Source: Caballeronia sp. dw_276
GTDB taxonomy: Bacteria > Pseudomonadota > Gammaproteobacteria > Burkholderiales > Burkholderiaceae
DNA: 64,000 nt
Reading direction: 5' to 3'
Assembly: GCF_018449635.1 (NCBI RefSeq)
Contig: NZ_JAAVUV010000004.1
Location: 62,001 to 126,000 of the forward strand
Of this stretch, positions 36,026 to 44,787 are shown one piece after another. Within the stretch, counting starts at the first letter, position 1. Every line of letters begins with the position of its first letter. The notes beneath the pieces are model-generated. The model was not told the DNA's origin. It did not search any database and saw nothing but the letters and a program-made list of their open reading frames with translations. The translations under genes were made by a program, and so were the position numbers.

Positions 36026-37315
36026 ATGTTCCGTCGAGCTACGACGCGCGTTTTGTTATTGCTGTGCGCCATGTATTTCATCACGTATGTTGACCGTGTC
36101 AACGTCAGTACCGCCGCCTCGCAATTCGGCGCGGAATTACATTTATCGCATACGCAGATTGGTTTTGTGTTCTCCGCTTTTGCTTACCCGTATCTCGTGT
36201 TCCAGATCATCGGCGGATGGGTGGGCGACAGGTTCGGGCCGCGCCGCACGCTGGCCGTATGCGCCGTGATCTGGGCGGGCGCAACGGTCATGACGGGACT
36301 ATCGGGTGGCTTCGTTTCCCTGATCATCGCGCGCCTGTTGCTCGGACTCGGCGAAGGCGCGACGTTCCCGACCGCCACGCGCGCCATGTCGAACTGGATG
36401 CCCGCCGATAAACGCGGTTTCGCGCAGGGCATCACGCACGCGGCATCGCGCATTGGCAATGCGGTCGCGCCGCCGTTGATCGTGTGGTTGATGATCGCGA
36501 CGAGCTGGCGCGGCGCGTTCATCGTGACGGGTATCGTCAGCTTTCTGTGGGCGATCGTCTGGATCTTCTATTTCCGCGACAACCCCCGCGAGCACCACGC
36601 CATTACCGACGCCGAATGCGAGACGCTCTCATCGTTTTCCGGCGTAAAGCAAAGAACGCCGGTGCCGTGGCGCGCGCTGCTCGGACGCATGGCGCCGGTC
36701 ACCGCCGTGTACTTCTGCTACGGCTGGGTCTTGTGGCTGTTCCTCGGCTGGATCCCGCAGTACTTTCTCCACAACTATCACATGCAGCTGGGCAAATCCG
36801 CGCTCTTCGCATCGGGCGTTTTCTTTGCCGGCGTGCTGGGCGACTGGCTGGGTGGATCGGTGACGGATCGCATCTTGCGTCGCAGTAAAAACCTTCGCCT
36901 CGCACGCAACGTGATGGTCGGCGTGTGCATGTTCCTGACGCTGCTGTCCCTTGCGCCGATCATGCTTGTATCGAACATGTCGATCACGCTGGCCGCGTTA
37001 TGTCTGAGCGGCGGATTCTTCTTCAACGAAATGACGATCGGGCCGATGTGGGCAGTACCCATGGACATCGCGCCGAAACACGCTGGAACTGCCAGCGGCA
37101 TCATGAACTCGGGGTCGGCATTGGCGGCGATCATCAGCCCGGTTGTCGGCGGGTTCCTGATCGACCGGACGGGGAACTGGAACCTGCCCTTTACGGTATC
37201 GATGGTGCTGATGGCGGTCGGTATCGTGCTGTCGTTCACCATGCGGCCGGATCGCGTTCTGGATGACGTGCCTGCGGGCGCGGAGAACGCCGAGCCACTG
37301 CGCAAATTCGTTTAG
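36026..37315 (+). CDS. MFS transporter, anion:cation symporter (ACS) type
   Basis: A 429-residue 12-helix MFS carrier of the ACS group that includes glucarate, phthalate and tartrate carriers (YFITYVDRVNVS in helix 1, GGWVGDRFGPRR in the first loop). AAGGAG lies six bases before the ATG at 36026; an ATG one codon upstream is too close. It lies about 190 bp after the dehydrogenase and 13 bp before the hydratase. It probably imports the organic anion metabolised by this operon; the substrate is not readable. Confidence 0.88.
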   Translation: MFRRATTRVLLLLCAMYFITYVDRVNVSTAASQFGAELHLSHTQIGFVFSAFAYPYLVFQIIGGWVGDRFGPRRTLAVCAVIWAGATVMTGLSGGFVSLIIARLLLGLGEGATFPTATRAMSNWMPADKRGFAQGITHAASRIGNAVAPPLIVWLMIATSWRGAFIVTGIVSFLWAIVWIFYFRDNPREHHAITDAECETLSSFSGVKQRTPVPWRALLGRMAPVTAVYFCYGWVLWLFLGWIPQYFLHNYHMQLGKSALFASGVFFAGVLGDWLGGSVTDRILRRSKNLRLARNVMVGVCMFLTLLSLAPIMLVSNMSITLAALCLSGGFFFNEMTIGPMWAVPMDIAPKHAGTASGIMNSGSALAAIISPVVGGFLIDRTGNWNLPFTVSMVLMAVGIVLSFTMRPDRVLDDVPAGAENAEPLRKFV

Positions 37316-37328
37316 AACAGGAGACGTT

Positions 37329-38111
37329 GTGACCGAAGCTTCTATCCGGGTTGAACGCGAGGAGACCATTGCGACGGTTGTTATCGATCGTCCGGAGAAA
37401 CTCAACGCGATGACCAAGCCGCTCTGGCAAGCGCTGGGCGAAACGATCGACACGCTTTCCGCCGATGACGCCGTCCGCTGCATCATCCTTCGCGGCGCGG
37501 GCGAGAAGGCGTTCTCGCCGGGCAACGACATTGCGGAGTTCCGCACCGATCGCTCCAACGTCGAGCAGGCACGCGCCTATGGTGCAATCATGCATCGCAC
37601 ATTGAGTGCGCTCGATGCTTGCCGGCATCCGATCGTCGCGATGATCCACGGCATTTGTGTAGGCGGCGGGCTCGAAATTGCTGCGATGTGCGACCTGCGA
37701 ATTTGCGGTGAATCGAGTCGTTTCGGTGTACCGATCAAAAACCTCGGTCTCGTGATGGCGCACGCAGAACTCGATGCGCTCGTGAAGCTTGCCGGCCCCG
37801 CCATAGCGCTGGAGATCCTGTTGGAAGGCCGGATCTTCGACGCACGTGAAGCGTTCACCAAGGGCCTTGTCACGCGCGTGGTCCCGGACGATCAGGTCAC
37901 GTCCGAGACATTGGCAACGGCACGCCGTATCGCCGATGGCGCTCCGCTTGTCGCGCGTTGGCACAAGCAGTTCGTCAGGCGCGCGATGAACCCGGCGCCA
38001 CTGACCGATGCAGAACGCGACGAAGGTTTCGCGTGCTTCGGCACGGAGGACTTCCGCAACGGCTACCAGGCCTTCCTCGATAAGGTCAAACCGGAATTCA
38101 AGGGACGTTGA
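37329..38111 (+). CDS. enoyl-CoA hydratase/isomerase family protein
   Basis: A 260-residue crotonase-fold protein. The oxyanion-hole segments are GEKAFSPGNDIAEF (about 58-71) and HGICVGGGLEIAAMCDLRI (about 106-124). The usual first catalytic glutamate position (near 117) holds the Glu of GLEIAA, while the second site reads NLGLVMAHAEL, so hydratase activity is not assured. A GTG start at 37329 is chosen because AGGAG lies five bases upstream; the upstream in-frame extension overlaps the MFS gene. A CoA-transferase gene follows after one base. It likely acts on a CoA ester made by that transferase. Confidence 0.82.
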   Translation: MTEASIRVEREETIATVVIDRPEKLNAMTKPLWQALGETIDTLSADDAVRCIILRGAGEKAFSPGNDIAEFRTDRSNVEQARAYGAIMHRTLSALDACRHPIVAMIHGICVGGGLEIAAMCDLRICGESSRFGVPIKNLGLVMAHAELDALVKLAGPAIALEILLEGRIFDAREAFTKGLVTRVVPDDQVTSETLATARRIADGAPLVARWHKQFVRRAMNPAPLTDAERDEGFACFGTEDFRNGYQAFLDKVKPEFKGR

Positions 38112-38112
38112 C

Positions 38113-39354
38113 ATGATCGAACTCGAAACACCCGATAGCAAAAGCCAGGGGCCGCTTGCCGGCATGCGCGTCATCGAACTTGCGCACATCATGTCCGGAC
38201 CCATTTGCGGCATGATGCTCGCCGACATGGGCGCGGACGTCATCAAGGTCGAAAAGATTCCCGGTGGCGACGACTGCCGCCGCTTCGCGCCAATTCTCGA
38301 GGGCGGCGAATCGGCTTCGTTCATGATCGTAAATCGCAACAAACGGGGCGTGGCGATCAACCTGAAGACCGATGGCGGCCGTGAAGTGTTGCGCAAGATG
38401 CTGGCCACGGCCGATGTGGTCACGGAGAATTACCGGCGCGGCACGATGGAAAAACTTGGCATGGGCTACGAGGCGCTCAAGGCCGAAAATCCCGGCTTGA
38501 TCTATTGCGCGATATCGGGCTTTGGACGCAGTGGCCCGATGGCCGACAAAGGCGGCTTCGATCTGATCGCGCAAGGAATGAGCGGACTAATGAGCATGAC
38601 CGGCGAACCGGGGCAAGCGCCGATCAAGGCCGGCTCGCCCGTCACCGATATCAACGCGGGCATTCTTGCCGCGCTCGGCATTTGCGCGGCCTATGCGGGC
38701 AAGCAGAAATCCGGCGTGGGGCAGATGGTCGATACATCGCTGTTCGAAGCCGGATTGCAGCAAATGTACTGGGCCTTCGCCAATTATTTCGCCGATGGCA
38801 CCGTGCTGCCAAAAGCGGGCTCGGCGAATCCGACGAGCGCGCCGTATCAGGCATTCCGCACGAAGGATGGCTGGGTAAATATTGGTGGAGCAAATCAGAG
38901 CAACTACGAACGTCTGGTCGGTGTTCTGGATATTCCGGGCTTGGCCGACGACGAACGATTCAGTACGAACGCCGGGCGCATGAAACATCGCGGCGTGCTG
39001 GTGGAGATTCTGACGAACCGGCTGGTAGAGCGCACCACAAACGAATGGCTCGCCATGTTCGATACCATCGGCTTGCCTTCGGGTCCGGTGCTAGGCGTGC
39101 CGGAAGCGGTCGCGCATGAACAGGCATTGGCGCGCGGAATGATCGTGGAAACGACGCATCCGGTATCGGGCCGAATGCGTGGCCTGGGTTTGCCCATTCA
39201 TTTCTCCGATGGCCGCACGCAATCGCCGGTGCCAGCGCCGCTTCTGGGACAACACACTGCGGAAGTGTTGCGCGAATATGGTTTCTCCGATGAACGCATC
39301 GGCGCGCTAAAGGATGAGGGTGCGATTCTGGCTAGTGAAACGACAGTAAATTGA
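38113..39354 (+). CDS. CaiB/BaiF family (class III) CoA-transferase
   Basis: A 413-residue family III CoA-transferase. The N-terminal block ([24 protein letters not shown]) and the catalytic aspartate in GSPVTDINAG near 178 are present. AGGGA lies seven bases before the ATG, and the gene starts one base after the hydratase stop, so the two are coupled. The likely role is activation of the imported acid for the hydratase; donor and acceptor are unknown. It ends at a hairpin terminator. It is not closely similar to the frc copies of the oxalate cluster. Confidence 0.87.
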   Translation: MIELETPDSKSQGPLAGMRVIELAHIMSGPICGMMLADMGADVIKVEKIPGGDDCRRFAPILEGGESASFMIVNRNKRGVAINLKTDGGREVLRKMLATADVVTENYRRGTMEKLGMGYEALKAENPGLIYCAISGFGRSGPMADKGGFDLIAQGMSGLMSMTGEPGQAPIKAGSPVTDINAGILAALGICAAYAGKQKSGVGQMVDTSLFEAGLQQMYWAFANYFADGTVLPKAGSANPTSAPYQAFRTKDGWVNIGGANQSNYERLVGVLDIPGLADDERFSTNAGRMKHRGVLVEILTNRLVERTTNEWLAMFDTIGLPSGPVLGVPEAVAHEQALARGMIVETTHPVSGRMRGLGLPIHFSDGRTQSPVPAPLLGQHTAEVLREYGFSDERIGALKDEGAILASETTVN

Positions 39355-39355
39355 C

Positions 39356-39381
39356 TTAAGCCGACACCCCTGTCGGTTTAA
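39356..39381 (+). terminator. hairpin terminator after the CoA-transferase operon
   Basis: TTAAGCCGACA, loop CCCC, TGTCGGTTTAA: an 11-bp stem with one G-U pair, two bases after the stop codon at 39352-39354. The T-rich end of the stem serves as a short uridine run. Confidence 0.6.
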
Positions 39382-39468
39382 CCAACACGTCATTTTGCTT
39401 GCAGATTCCCGGTGATAAGCTACGCCACGTTCAACCCGCGCGTATTTTCTCCCGGAAACGTGAACCCA

Positions 39469-40368
39469 ATGCCTCTTTCCATTGCGCAAAGCAAAGCTGT
39501 TCCGCTGCGCAGCGTCGCGCAAATTCTTGCGGCGATGTTTTGCTTCGCATTGGTCGATGCCCTTGCGAAATCGCTAAGCCTTCGTTATCCCGCAAACGAG
39601 GTGACATTCTTCCGGATGATTTTTGGCTTGCTGCCCGCATTCGCAATGAGCCTGCAAAGCAGCAAACCGCTGACGCAACGCTTGATGAATCTTGACGTCA
39701 AAGCGCAGACGCTAAGAGCGATCACCTTGCTTTGCGCGCTTGGACTTTTCTTCGCGGGTTTGCCTTATGTGCCGCTAAGCGAGGCGGTTGCCATCGTCTA
39801 TTCGGAGACGATTTTCGTGATCGTGCTTGCGCCGTTACTGCTTAAGGAAACGCTAAGACGGCGCGATGCAGGCGCCGCGGCGATTGGCTTTGTGGGTGTA
39901 CTGCTTGTCGTGCGTCCTGGCAGCGATCAAACCAACTGGCTTGGTCCGGTATTGTTGATCCTGAGCGCGATATTCGGCGCGTTATCGATCCTGCAGATAA
40001 AGCGGCTTCGCGCAAGCGACGACTCCAGCGTCACCGTGCTTTACTTCACGATGATTGGCGCCATTGTAAGCGGATTCTCGCTGATGTTCGCCTGGCAAAC
40101 GCCGACGCTCGATTCACTCGCAATCCTCGCGTTGGTCGGCGTTCTTGCCGGTACGGGTCAATTGCTGATGACGATGGCGTTCCGACAGGCCGACGCCAGC
40201 GCACTCGCGCCATTCAACTATACGAGCATCGTATGGGCTGCGATCTTCGGTTATGTGGCATGGGGCGAGACCGTCGGCATGGTATCGCTCGTGGGGATTC
40301 TTTTGATCGTGGGCAGTTCCATTCTTGTCGCGATCCGGCGCAAGCAGGCTGATGGTCCTATCGTTTAA
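39469..40368 (+). CDS. EamA/DMT family transporter
   Basis: A 299-residue drug/metabolite transporter with ten hydrophobic segments in two EamA repeats (first repeat from RSVAQILAAMFCFALVDALAK; second from LGPVLLILSAIFGALSILQIK). Such proteins export metabolites or amino acids. The ATG at 39469 is most likely; a GTG three codons upstream is possible and neither has a strong ribosome site. It is convergent with the LysE-type exporter, six bases apart. Confidence 0.85.
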   Translation: MPLSIAQSKAVPLRSVAQILAAMFCFALVDALAKSLSLRYPANEVTFFRMIFGLLPAFAMSLQSSKPLTQRLMNLDVKAQTLRAITLLCALGLFFAGLPYVPLSEAVAIVYSETIFVIVLAPLLLKETLRRRDAGAAAIGFVGVLLVVRPGSDQTNWLGPVLLILSAIFGALSILQIKRLRASDDSSVTVLYFTMIGAIVSGFSLMFAWQTPTLDSLAILALVGVLAGTGQLLMTMAFRQADASALAPFNYTSIVWAAIFGYVAWGETVGMVSLVGILLIVGSSILVAIRRKQADGPIV

Positions 40369-40374
40369 CAGTTT

Positions 40375-41004
40375 TTATTCCATCGACAAACGCAGCGCAA
40401 ACGCCAGCAATGCTGCTGAAAACGTCCAGCGCTGCATGACCTGCGCGCGCGGATGACTGCGCAGCCAGCCCGATATTCGCGTGGCGCCGAATGCCAGAGT
40501 GGTGTCGAATGCAGCACCCATCGCGACCAGCACCACGCCGAGTTCGACGACTTGCGACCAGATCGCGCCTGCATCGGGATGAATGAATTGCGGCAGCAGC
40601 ACGGAGCAAAACAGCAGCGCCTTTGGGTTGAGCAAGCTGCTCATCATGCCTTTGAAGAATGCGGAGCGCAGCGTGTACGCCATGCCCGATGCTGCGTTGT
40701 TCGTATCAAGGCCAAAAGCCGGCGAGCGGAAAATCTGGATCGCGATATATGCCAGATACAACGACCCGGCGATACGCACGCCGTCATAAAGCCATGGCGC
40801 GCTGCGTAGCAACGCTGCGACGCCAAGTGCCGATAACGTGACGTGAAGCGTGCGCGCGACTGCAAGACCTGCAGCGGTCGACAAACCGTGTCTAAGCCCG
40901 CGCGACGCGCTCATTTGCAAGACGATCGCCATGTCGGGTCCGGGCAACGCGTAAACCACCGCGAGCGCACCAATAAACACCATCAGCAATTGCAGCGAAA
41001 CCAT
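40375..41004 (-). CDS. LysE/RhtB family amino acid exporter
   Basis: A 209-residue six-helix membrane protein. The family start MVSLQLLMVFIGALAVVYALPGPDMAIVLQ contains the GPDM motif of RhtB-type homoserine/threonine exporters. It probably exports an amino acid or metabolite. It is downstream of nudK's end on the same strand with a 102-bp gap, and convergent with the EamA gene. Confidence 0.88.
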   Translation of the reverse strand: MVSLQLLMVFIGALAVVYALPGPDMAIVLQMSASRGLRHGLSTAAGLAVARTLHVTLSALGVAALLRSAPWLYDGVRIAGSLYLAYIAIQIFRSPAFGLDTNNAASGMAYTLRSAFFKGMMSSLLNPKALLFCSVLLPQFIHPDAGAIWSQVVELGVVLVAMGAAFDTTLAFGATRISGWLRSHPRAQVMQRWTFSAALLAFALRLSME

Positions 41005-41106
41005 GATCAGCCCCTGTGTTCGAAGCCATTATGGTGACGCTGATCGCCTAGGGGTTTCCTGCTAAGTGCAGGCGGTTTAACGGCATCATTAGCGGAAAAC
41101 GCTAAA

Positions 41107-41694
41107 TCACAACACGCGATTCAGTGCCACGAACTGAAGCAACATGATTGTCTTTGCATCGACAATTTCACCGCGCCGCACGGCATCGAGTGCATCGCCA
41201 AGTGGCCATTCGATAACTTCGAGATCTTCCCCTTCCGCCGCAACACCGCCGCCGCGACCCACGCGCGAGGAAGCATCGTATTCGGCAATGAAAAAGTGCA
41301 GTTTCTCCGTCACTGATCCCGGGCTCATATACGCCTCGAAAACCTTCTCGACGTTCTGCACGCGATAACCCGTTTCCTCTTCCGCTTCCGCGCGAATGCG
41401 TTCTTCGGGCGAGGCGTTATCGAGCAGGCCGGCGGCGGCTTCGATCATCATGCCGTCGTGCCCGTTGACGAACGCAGGCAGACGGAATTGCCGCGTCAAT
41501 ACAACCGTCTTTTGCTCGCGATTAAAAAGCAGAATGGTCGCGCCGTTGCCACGGTCATAGGTTTCGCGGCTTTGGCGTTGCCACACACCGTCGCTGCGCA
41601 GGAAGTCGAAGGTGGTTTTCTTGAGAACGTACCAGTCATCCGAGAGAACGACCGTGTCCATAATGCGGACTCTGTCTTTCGTGGTGGTCACCAT
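41107..41694 (-). CDS. nudK: NudK-type Nudix hydrolase (GDP-mannose pyrophosphatase)
   Basis: A 195-residue Nudix enzyme resembling E. coli NudK (191 residues), which splits GDP-mannose to GMP and mannose 1-phosphate. Shared features are YDRGNGATILLFN, TRQFRLPAFVNG, AGLLDN and AYMSPGSVTEKLHFFIAEY. The Nudix helix AEAEEETGY keeps the three metal-binding glutamates, while the GX5E glutamate is serine and the box arginine is alanine. GGAG lies six bases before the ATG. It is divergent from the DeoR regulator, with 91 bp between start codons. Confidence 0.82.
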   Translation of the reverse strand: MVTTTKDRVRIMDTVVLSDDWYVLKKTTFDFLRSDGVWQRQSRETYDRGNGATILLFNREQKTVVLTRQFRLPAFVNGHDGMMIEAAAGLLDNASPEERIRAEAEEETGYRVQNVEKVFEAYMSPGSVTEKLHFFIAEYDASSRVGRGGGVAAEGEDLEVIEWPLGDALDAVRRGEIVDAKTIMLLQFVALNRVL

Positions 41695-41730
41695 TTTTGG
41701 CTCCGGTATCGCGGAAATAGAGCCATCATG

Positions 41731-41771
41731 TTATCGTGCAGTTTCGTGCAATATCAAGATATTTCGTGCAA
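41731..41771. promoter_or_regulatory. three helically phased TCGTGCA repeats before the DeoR gene
   Basis: TTATCGTGCA (41731-41740), GTTTCGTGCA (41741-41750) and ATTTCGTGCA (41761-41770) are direct repeats at 10- and 20-bp spacing, one helical face. They fill the gap between divergent nudK and deoR-type genes. Direct repeats are typical DeoR-family operators. Confidence 0.5.
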
Positions 41772-41785
41772 ACGGGTTTTCCAAC

Positions 41786-42541
41786 ATGCTGACGTCTCAA
41801 CGAAAAAAAGCGATCCTCGATGCCTTGGCGCGCGACGGGCAAGTCCTTGCCAAGCAACTTAGCGAAACCTTCGAGGTGTCCGAGGACACGGTCCGGCGCG
41901 ATCTGCGCGAACTGGCCGCCGAGGGGCTATTACAGCGGGTGCACGGCGGCGCGCTGCCGGCCTCGAGCGCAGTGGCGCCATTCGCGGAGCGGCGGGAGAT
42001 CGAGTCATCGGCCAAGCGCGCCATAGCCGGCGCCGCTGCGGCCATGATCGGAAATGGTCAGGTCGTGATAATCGATGGCGGGACGACGTCCGCCGAATTG
42101 ATCCGGCAACTCCCGCGCGACTTGCGGGCGACAGTTGTGACGCACAGCCCGAGCGTCGCGGTTGGTCTGATCGATCATCCAATGATCGAAGTGCTGGTGA
42201 TCGGCGGCCGGCTCTTCAAGCATTCCATCGTGACGGTCGGCGCGGCCGCAATCGAAGCCATGTCGCATATCCAGGCCGATATCTATTTCATGGGCGTCAC
42301 CGGCGTGCATCCCACGGCGGGTTTAAGTACCGGCGATTACGAGGAAGCGTATGTGAAGCGGGCGCTTGCGGCGCGGGCGGCGGAGACGGTGGTGCTGGCG
42401 TCGTCGGACAAGATCAACGCCGCTTCGCAATTCGTGATTGGAGGCTTGGCGATCGCCCAGACGATCATTGTGGAGAAGGCGACCGATCCGGCACTGACAA
42501 AACCGCTTGAGAAGTCGGGCGTGACGATCGTGCGCGCTTAA
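41786..42541 (+). CDS. DeoR/GlpR family transcriptional regulator
   Basis: A 251-residue DeoR-type repressor. The N-terminal helix-turn-helix is LAKQLSETFEVSEDTVRRDLRELAAEGLLQRVHGGAL at about 22-58. The C-terminal sugar-phosphate sensor domain has IDGGTTSAEL, GGRLFKHSIVTVG and MGVTGVHPTAGLSTGDYEEA. The start MLTSQRKKAILDAL is standard although no ribosome site is clear. Effectors are normally phosphosugars; here the divergent nudK gene (GDP-mannose) is a plausible target. Its last four bases overlap the convergent deoxyribosyltransferase gene. Confidence 0.88.
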   Translation: MLTSQRKKAILDALARDGQVLAKQLSETFEVSEDTVRRDLRELAAEGLLQRVHGGALPASSAVAPFAERREIESSAKRAIAGAAAAMIGNGQVVIIDGGTTSAELIRQLPRDLRATVVTHSPSVAVGLIDHPMIEVLVIGGRLFKHSIVTVGAAAIEAMSHIQADIYFMGVTGVHPTAGLSTGDYEEAYVKRALAARAAETVVLASSDKINAASQFVIGGLAIAQTIIVEKATDPALTKPLEKSGVTIVRA

Positions 42542-43227
42542 ATCAGTCCCGCAACGGCCATGGCATCGAGACAATTCTCCGGGCCGCCCACAACAATGCG
42601 TGCCGAGCATGCAAGCATGAGATTCAAGTTCAAGCCGAAATCTTCGACAACGAAGCCATTGGCGCAATACGAGGCATTTCCTTCCTTTCTAATTGATACT
42701 CGCTCGATCAGCGTCCGGTTTTCCCCGGTGTAAGCCCATACCGGCTTGCCTAGCGCAGCGGCAAATCCTACTTCAAACGAAGTGCCGCTATCTGGTTCGC
42801 CCGCCCCTCGAAAGTCGTTGAGATTCGCCATGACGATATCCGCCGAGCGAATCGACTCCATATTGGCGTGACAAATCCATTGCGCCTTTCCACGGTGATC
42901 AAGCTCGTCCGGGATCTCTCCGTCGAGCGGATACAAGCCGATGGTTCCGCGCGACTGGCACATCGCCTTGAGCGCTTCACCATGACTTGAAGCGTCGCTT
43001 CGAAAGACATCGAAACCTGCAAGATAGATGCGCGGCGTGGCGGCCGCCATTTCGATAGGAAGCGGTGTAGGTGCATAGTGACCTTCACGCACTTTGCGCC
43101 GAACCCGGTTCAACTGTTTATGTACCGATGCAAGGTGCTTGCCCGTTCGCGTCGCAATTTCCTCGACGCTCAAGCCCTGGTCGACCAGTTCGATCAACGA
43201 CAGTTGTTTCTTGGTTGGGCCGCGCAT
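42538..43227 (-). CDS. HTH-nucleoside 2-deoxyribosyltransferase fusion protein
   Basis: A 229-residue two-part protein. Residues 1-50 resemble a sigma-70 region 4 or LuxR-like helix-turn-helix (LIELVDQGLSVEEIATRTGKHLASVHKQL). From about 65 to 200 there is a nucleoside 2-deoxyribosyltransferase domain with RIYLAGFDVF, the NLNDFRG segment and the nucleophile Glu152 in SGTSFEVGFAAALGKPVWAY. That domain swaps or hydrolyses the base of (deoxy)nucleosides and nucleotides. The fusion suggests a DNA-linked role or a nucleotide-sensing regulator. It is convergent with the DeoR gene (4-bp overlap) and lies alone on its strand. Confidence 0.78.
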   Translation of the reverse strand: MRGPTKKQLSLIELVDQGLSVEEIATRTGKHLASVHKQLNRVRRKVREGHYAPTPLPIEMAAATPRIYLAGFDVFRSDASSHGEALKAMCQSRGTIGLYPLDGEIPDELDHRGKAQWICHANMESIRSADIVMANLNDFRGAGEPDSGTSFEVGFAAALGKPVWAYTGENRTLIERVSIRKEGNASYCANGFVVEDFGLNLNLMLACSARIVVGGPENCLDAMAVAGLI

Positions 43228-43617
43228 TGCTGTCCTTTTACCGCCTGCATTTTAAAAACTCAAGATTATCGCATTGCCGCCGATAAGCTTGATAAGGCGT
43301 AATCACGCTTGCATTACCTTTGCCTCGAAGACGTGATTCTTGGCCGAATCATCTTGGGCCGCGTTAGAGGCTATTCACCATTGATTAGCTGCGAGCGACT
43401 GGTTATCGGCTAGTAAGCGGGCTTAGAATACGCGCATGTGCGGTCATCCCGCTAAGGGAAAATCCTGAGCACACGTCAACGCCGCAACTTAGTGACCTAA
43501 AGACCGCTGGCGTTATCCGTTTGACAGACCGATCTTGACCATACCGATTGAGTCCATGACAGGCAGAAGGTGCGACGCCGACGTGGCAAACGCAGTCGCA
43601 TAGAAAAGCAAAGATCC
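43228..43617. other. intergenic region before the diguanylate cyclase, possible structured leader
   Basis: 390 bp with no credible gene. A weak -10-like TAGAAT lies at 43424-43429. The part at 43440-43507 can fold: GGTCA (43442-43446) and CTAAG (43452-43456) pair with CTTAGTGACC (43488-43497), and alternatively GCGGTC (43440-43445) pairs with GACCGC (43502-43507). I do not recognise a known riboswitch. Confidence 0.35.
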
Positions 43618-44760
43618 ATGGATACCAACTTAGCGCCATTCAGTCTGCCTCGTTGGCGATTCACAACGTGGCTGTGCTATTCCGGCCCTGACGTTCCCGA
43701 CGATATACGGGCTGCGTTGATCGGAAGTCTGTTCGGCACGCTGCCGATTTTTGCCGGCGGCGTTCTCAACACCATTGCCGTTTCAATCGCCATCACATTG
43801 CGTGAGCCCACGCCAGCGTTCATAGCGTGGGTGGCGATGGAAGTCTTGCTGTGCGGGACGCGCCTGGCCTTGCTGGTCGCGGCGCATCGGGCTGCGCGTC
43901 GTGGGCAGCCTACATTTACGGACGTGTATTTGCTTCTAGGCGTGCTGTGGGGAGCAAGCGTCGGTTATGGCGCGTTCATCAGCATCCTGAGTAACGACTG
44001 GATTGCGGCAACGCTTTCCTGTTTGTCGGCCGCCGCCATGGTCGGCGGAATTTGCTTCAGGAATTTCGGTGCGCCACGGCTCGTGGCGATCATGATCTTA
44101 TTGTCGCTTGGTCCGTGCTGCATTGCCGCGGCCTTGTCCGCGGAACTCATCCTTACGCTTACGCTGATCCAGATTCCGTTCTATCTGGTTGCAATGAGCA
44201 TTGCTGCGTTTCGCCTCAACGGACTGCTCGTTTCCACGATGAAAGCCGAAAGGGAAAACGATCACCGTGCGCGGCACGATGCGCTGACCAGCTTGCCCAA
44301 CCGTGCGGGATTGATTCACGCGTCGCAGACTCGCTACAAAACGGTGTCGGGGAATGGCGGCAAAACCGCGGTGCTTTACATTGACCTGGATGGTTTCAAA
44401 CCCGTCAACGATCAATACGGTCACGAAGCCGGCGACCTTTTGCTTGTAATGATCGGCGGACGTCTGAATGCGCTGAAAGGCCCCGACGACATGGTGTTTC
44501 GTATCGGCGGCGACGAGTTCGTGGTGACCATCAGTGCGTCTGGTCATGATGATGCCGCCGCGTTCGCAGACCGGCTCATCAATGAAATGTCGTCGGCGTT
44601 TGCGCTGACATCGCATGTTTCGGTGAATGTAGGTGCGAGCATTGGCGTGGCGCTCGTGCCCGATCACGGCGCTGATGTCTTGACCGCACTCAACGCTGCG
44701 GATAAAGCCCTGAACGTAGCCAAGGCGATGGGCAAGGCGCGCTGGAGCCTGGCGACGTAA
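43618..44760 (+). CDS. membrane diguanylate cyclase (GGDEF)
   Basis: A 380-residue protein. Residues about 35-205 hold five or six hydrophobic segments forming a membrane sensor region without a recognised name. The C-terminal GGDEF domain begins at RHDALTSLPNRAGLI, with DLDGFKPVNDQYGHEAGD and the intact active site RIGGDEF near 295-301. It should make c-di-GMP. An RxxD inhibitory site five residues before GGDEF is not evident (sequence GPDDMVFRIGG). The ATG at 43618 has only a weak AAAGCAAAG upstream. It stands alone. Confidence 0.88.
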   Translation: MDTNLAPFSLPRWRFTTWLCYSGPDVPDDIRAALIGSLFGTLPIFAGGVLNTIAVSIAITLREPTPAFIAWVAMEVLLCGTRLALLVAAHRAARRGQPTFTDVYLLLGVLWGASVGYGAFISILSNDWIAATLSCLSAAAMVGGICFRNFGAPRLVAIMILLSLGPCCIAAALSAELILTLTLIQIPFYLVAMSIAAFRLNGLLVSTMKAERENDHRARHDALTSLPNRAGLIHASQTRYKTVSGNGGKTAVLYIDLDGFKPVNDQYGHEAGDLLLVMIGGRLNALKGPDDMVFRIGGDEFVVTISASGHDDAAAFADRLINEMSSAFALTSHVSVNVGASIGVALVPDHGADVLTALNAADKALNVAKAMGKARWSLAT

Positions 44761-44787
44761 GGCGACTTAAAGCAGCTTAGGGCGGTT

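Noticed and set aside
43228..43617. c-di-GMP (GEMM) riboswitch before the diguanylate cyclase
   Set aside because: The conserved GEMM core was looked for and not found; only generic pairing is visible.
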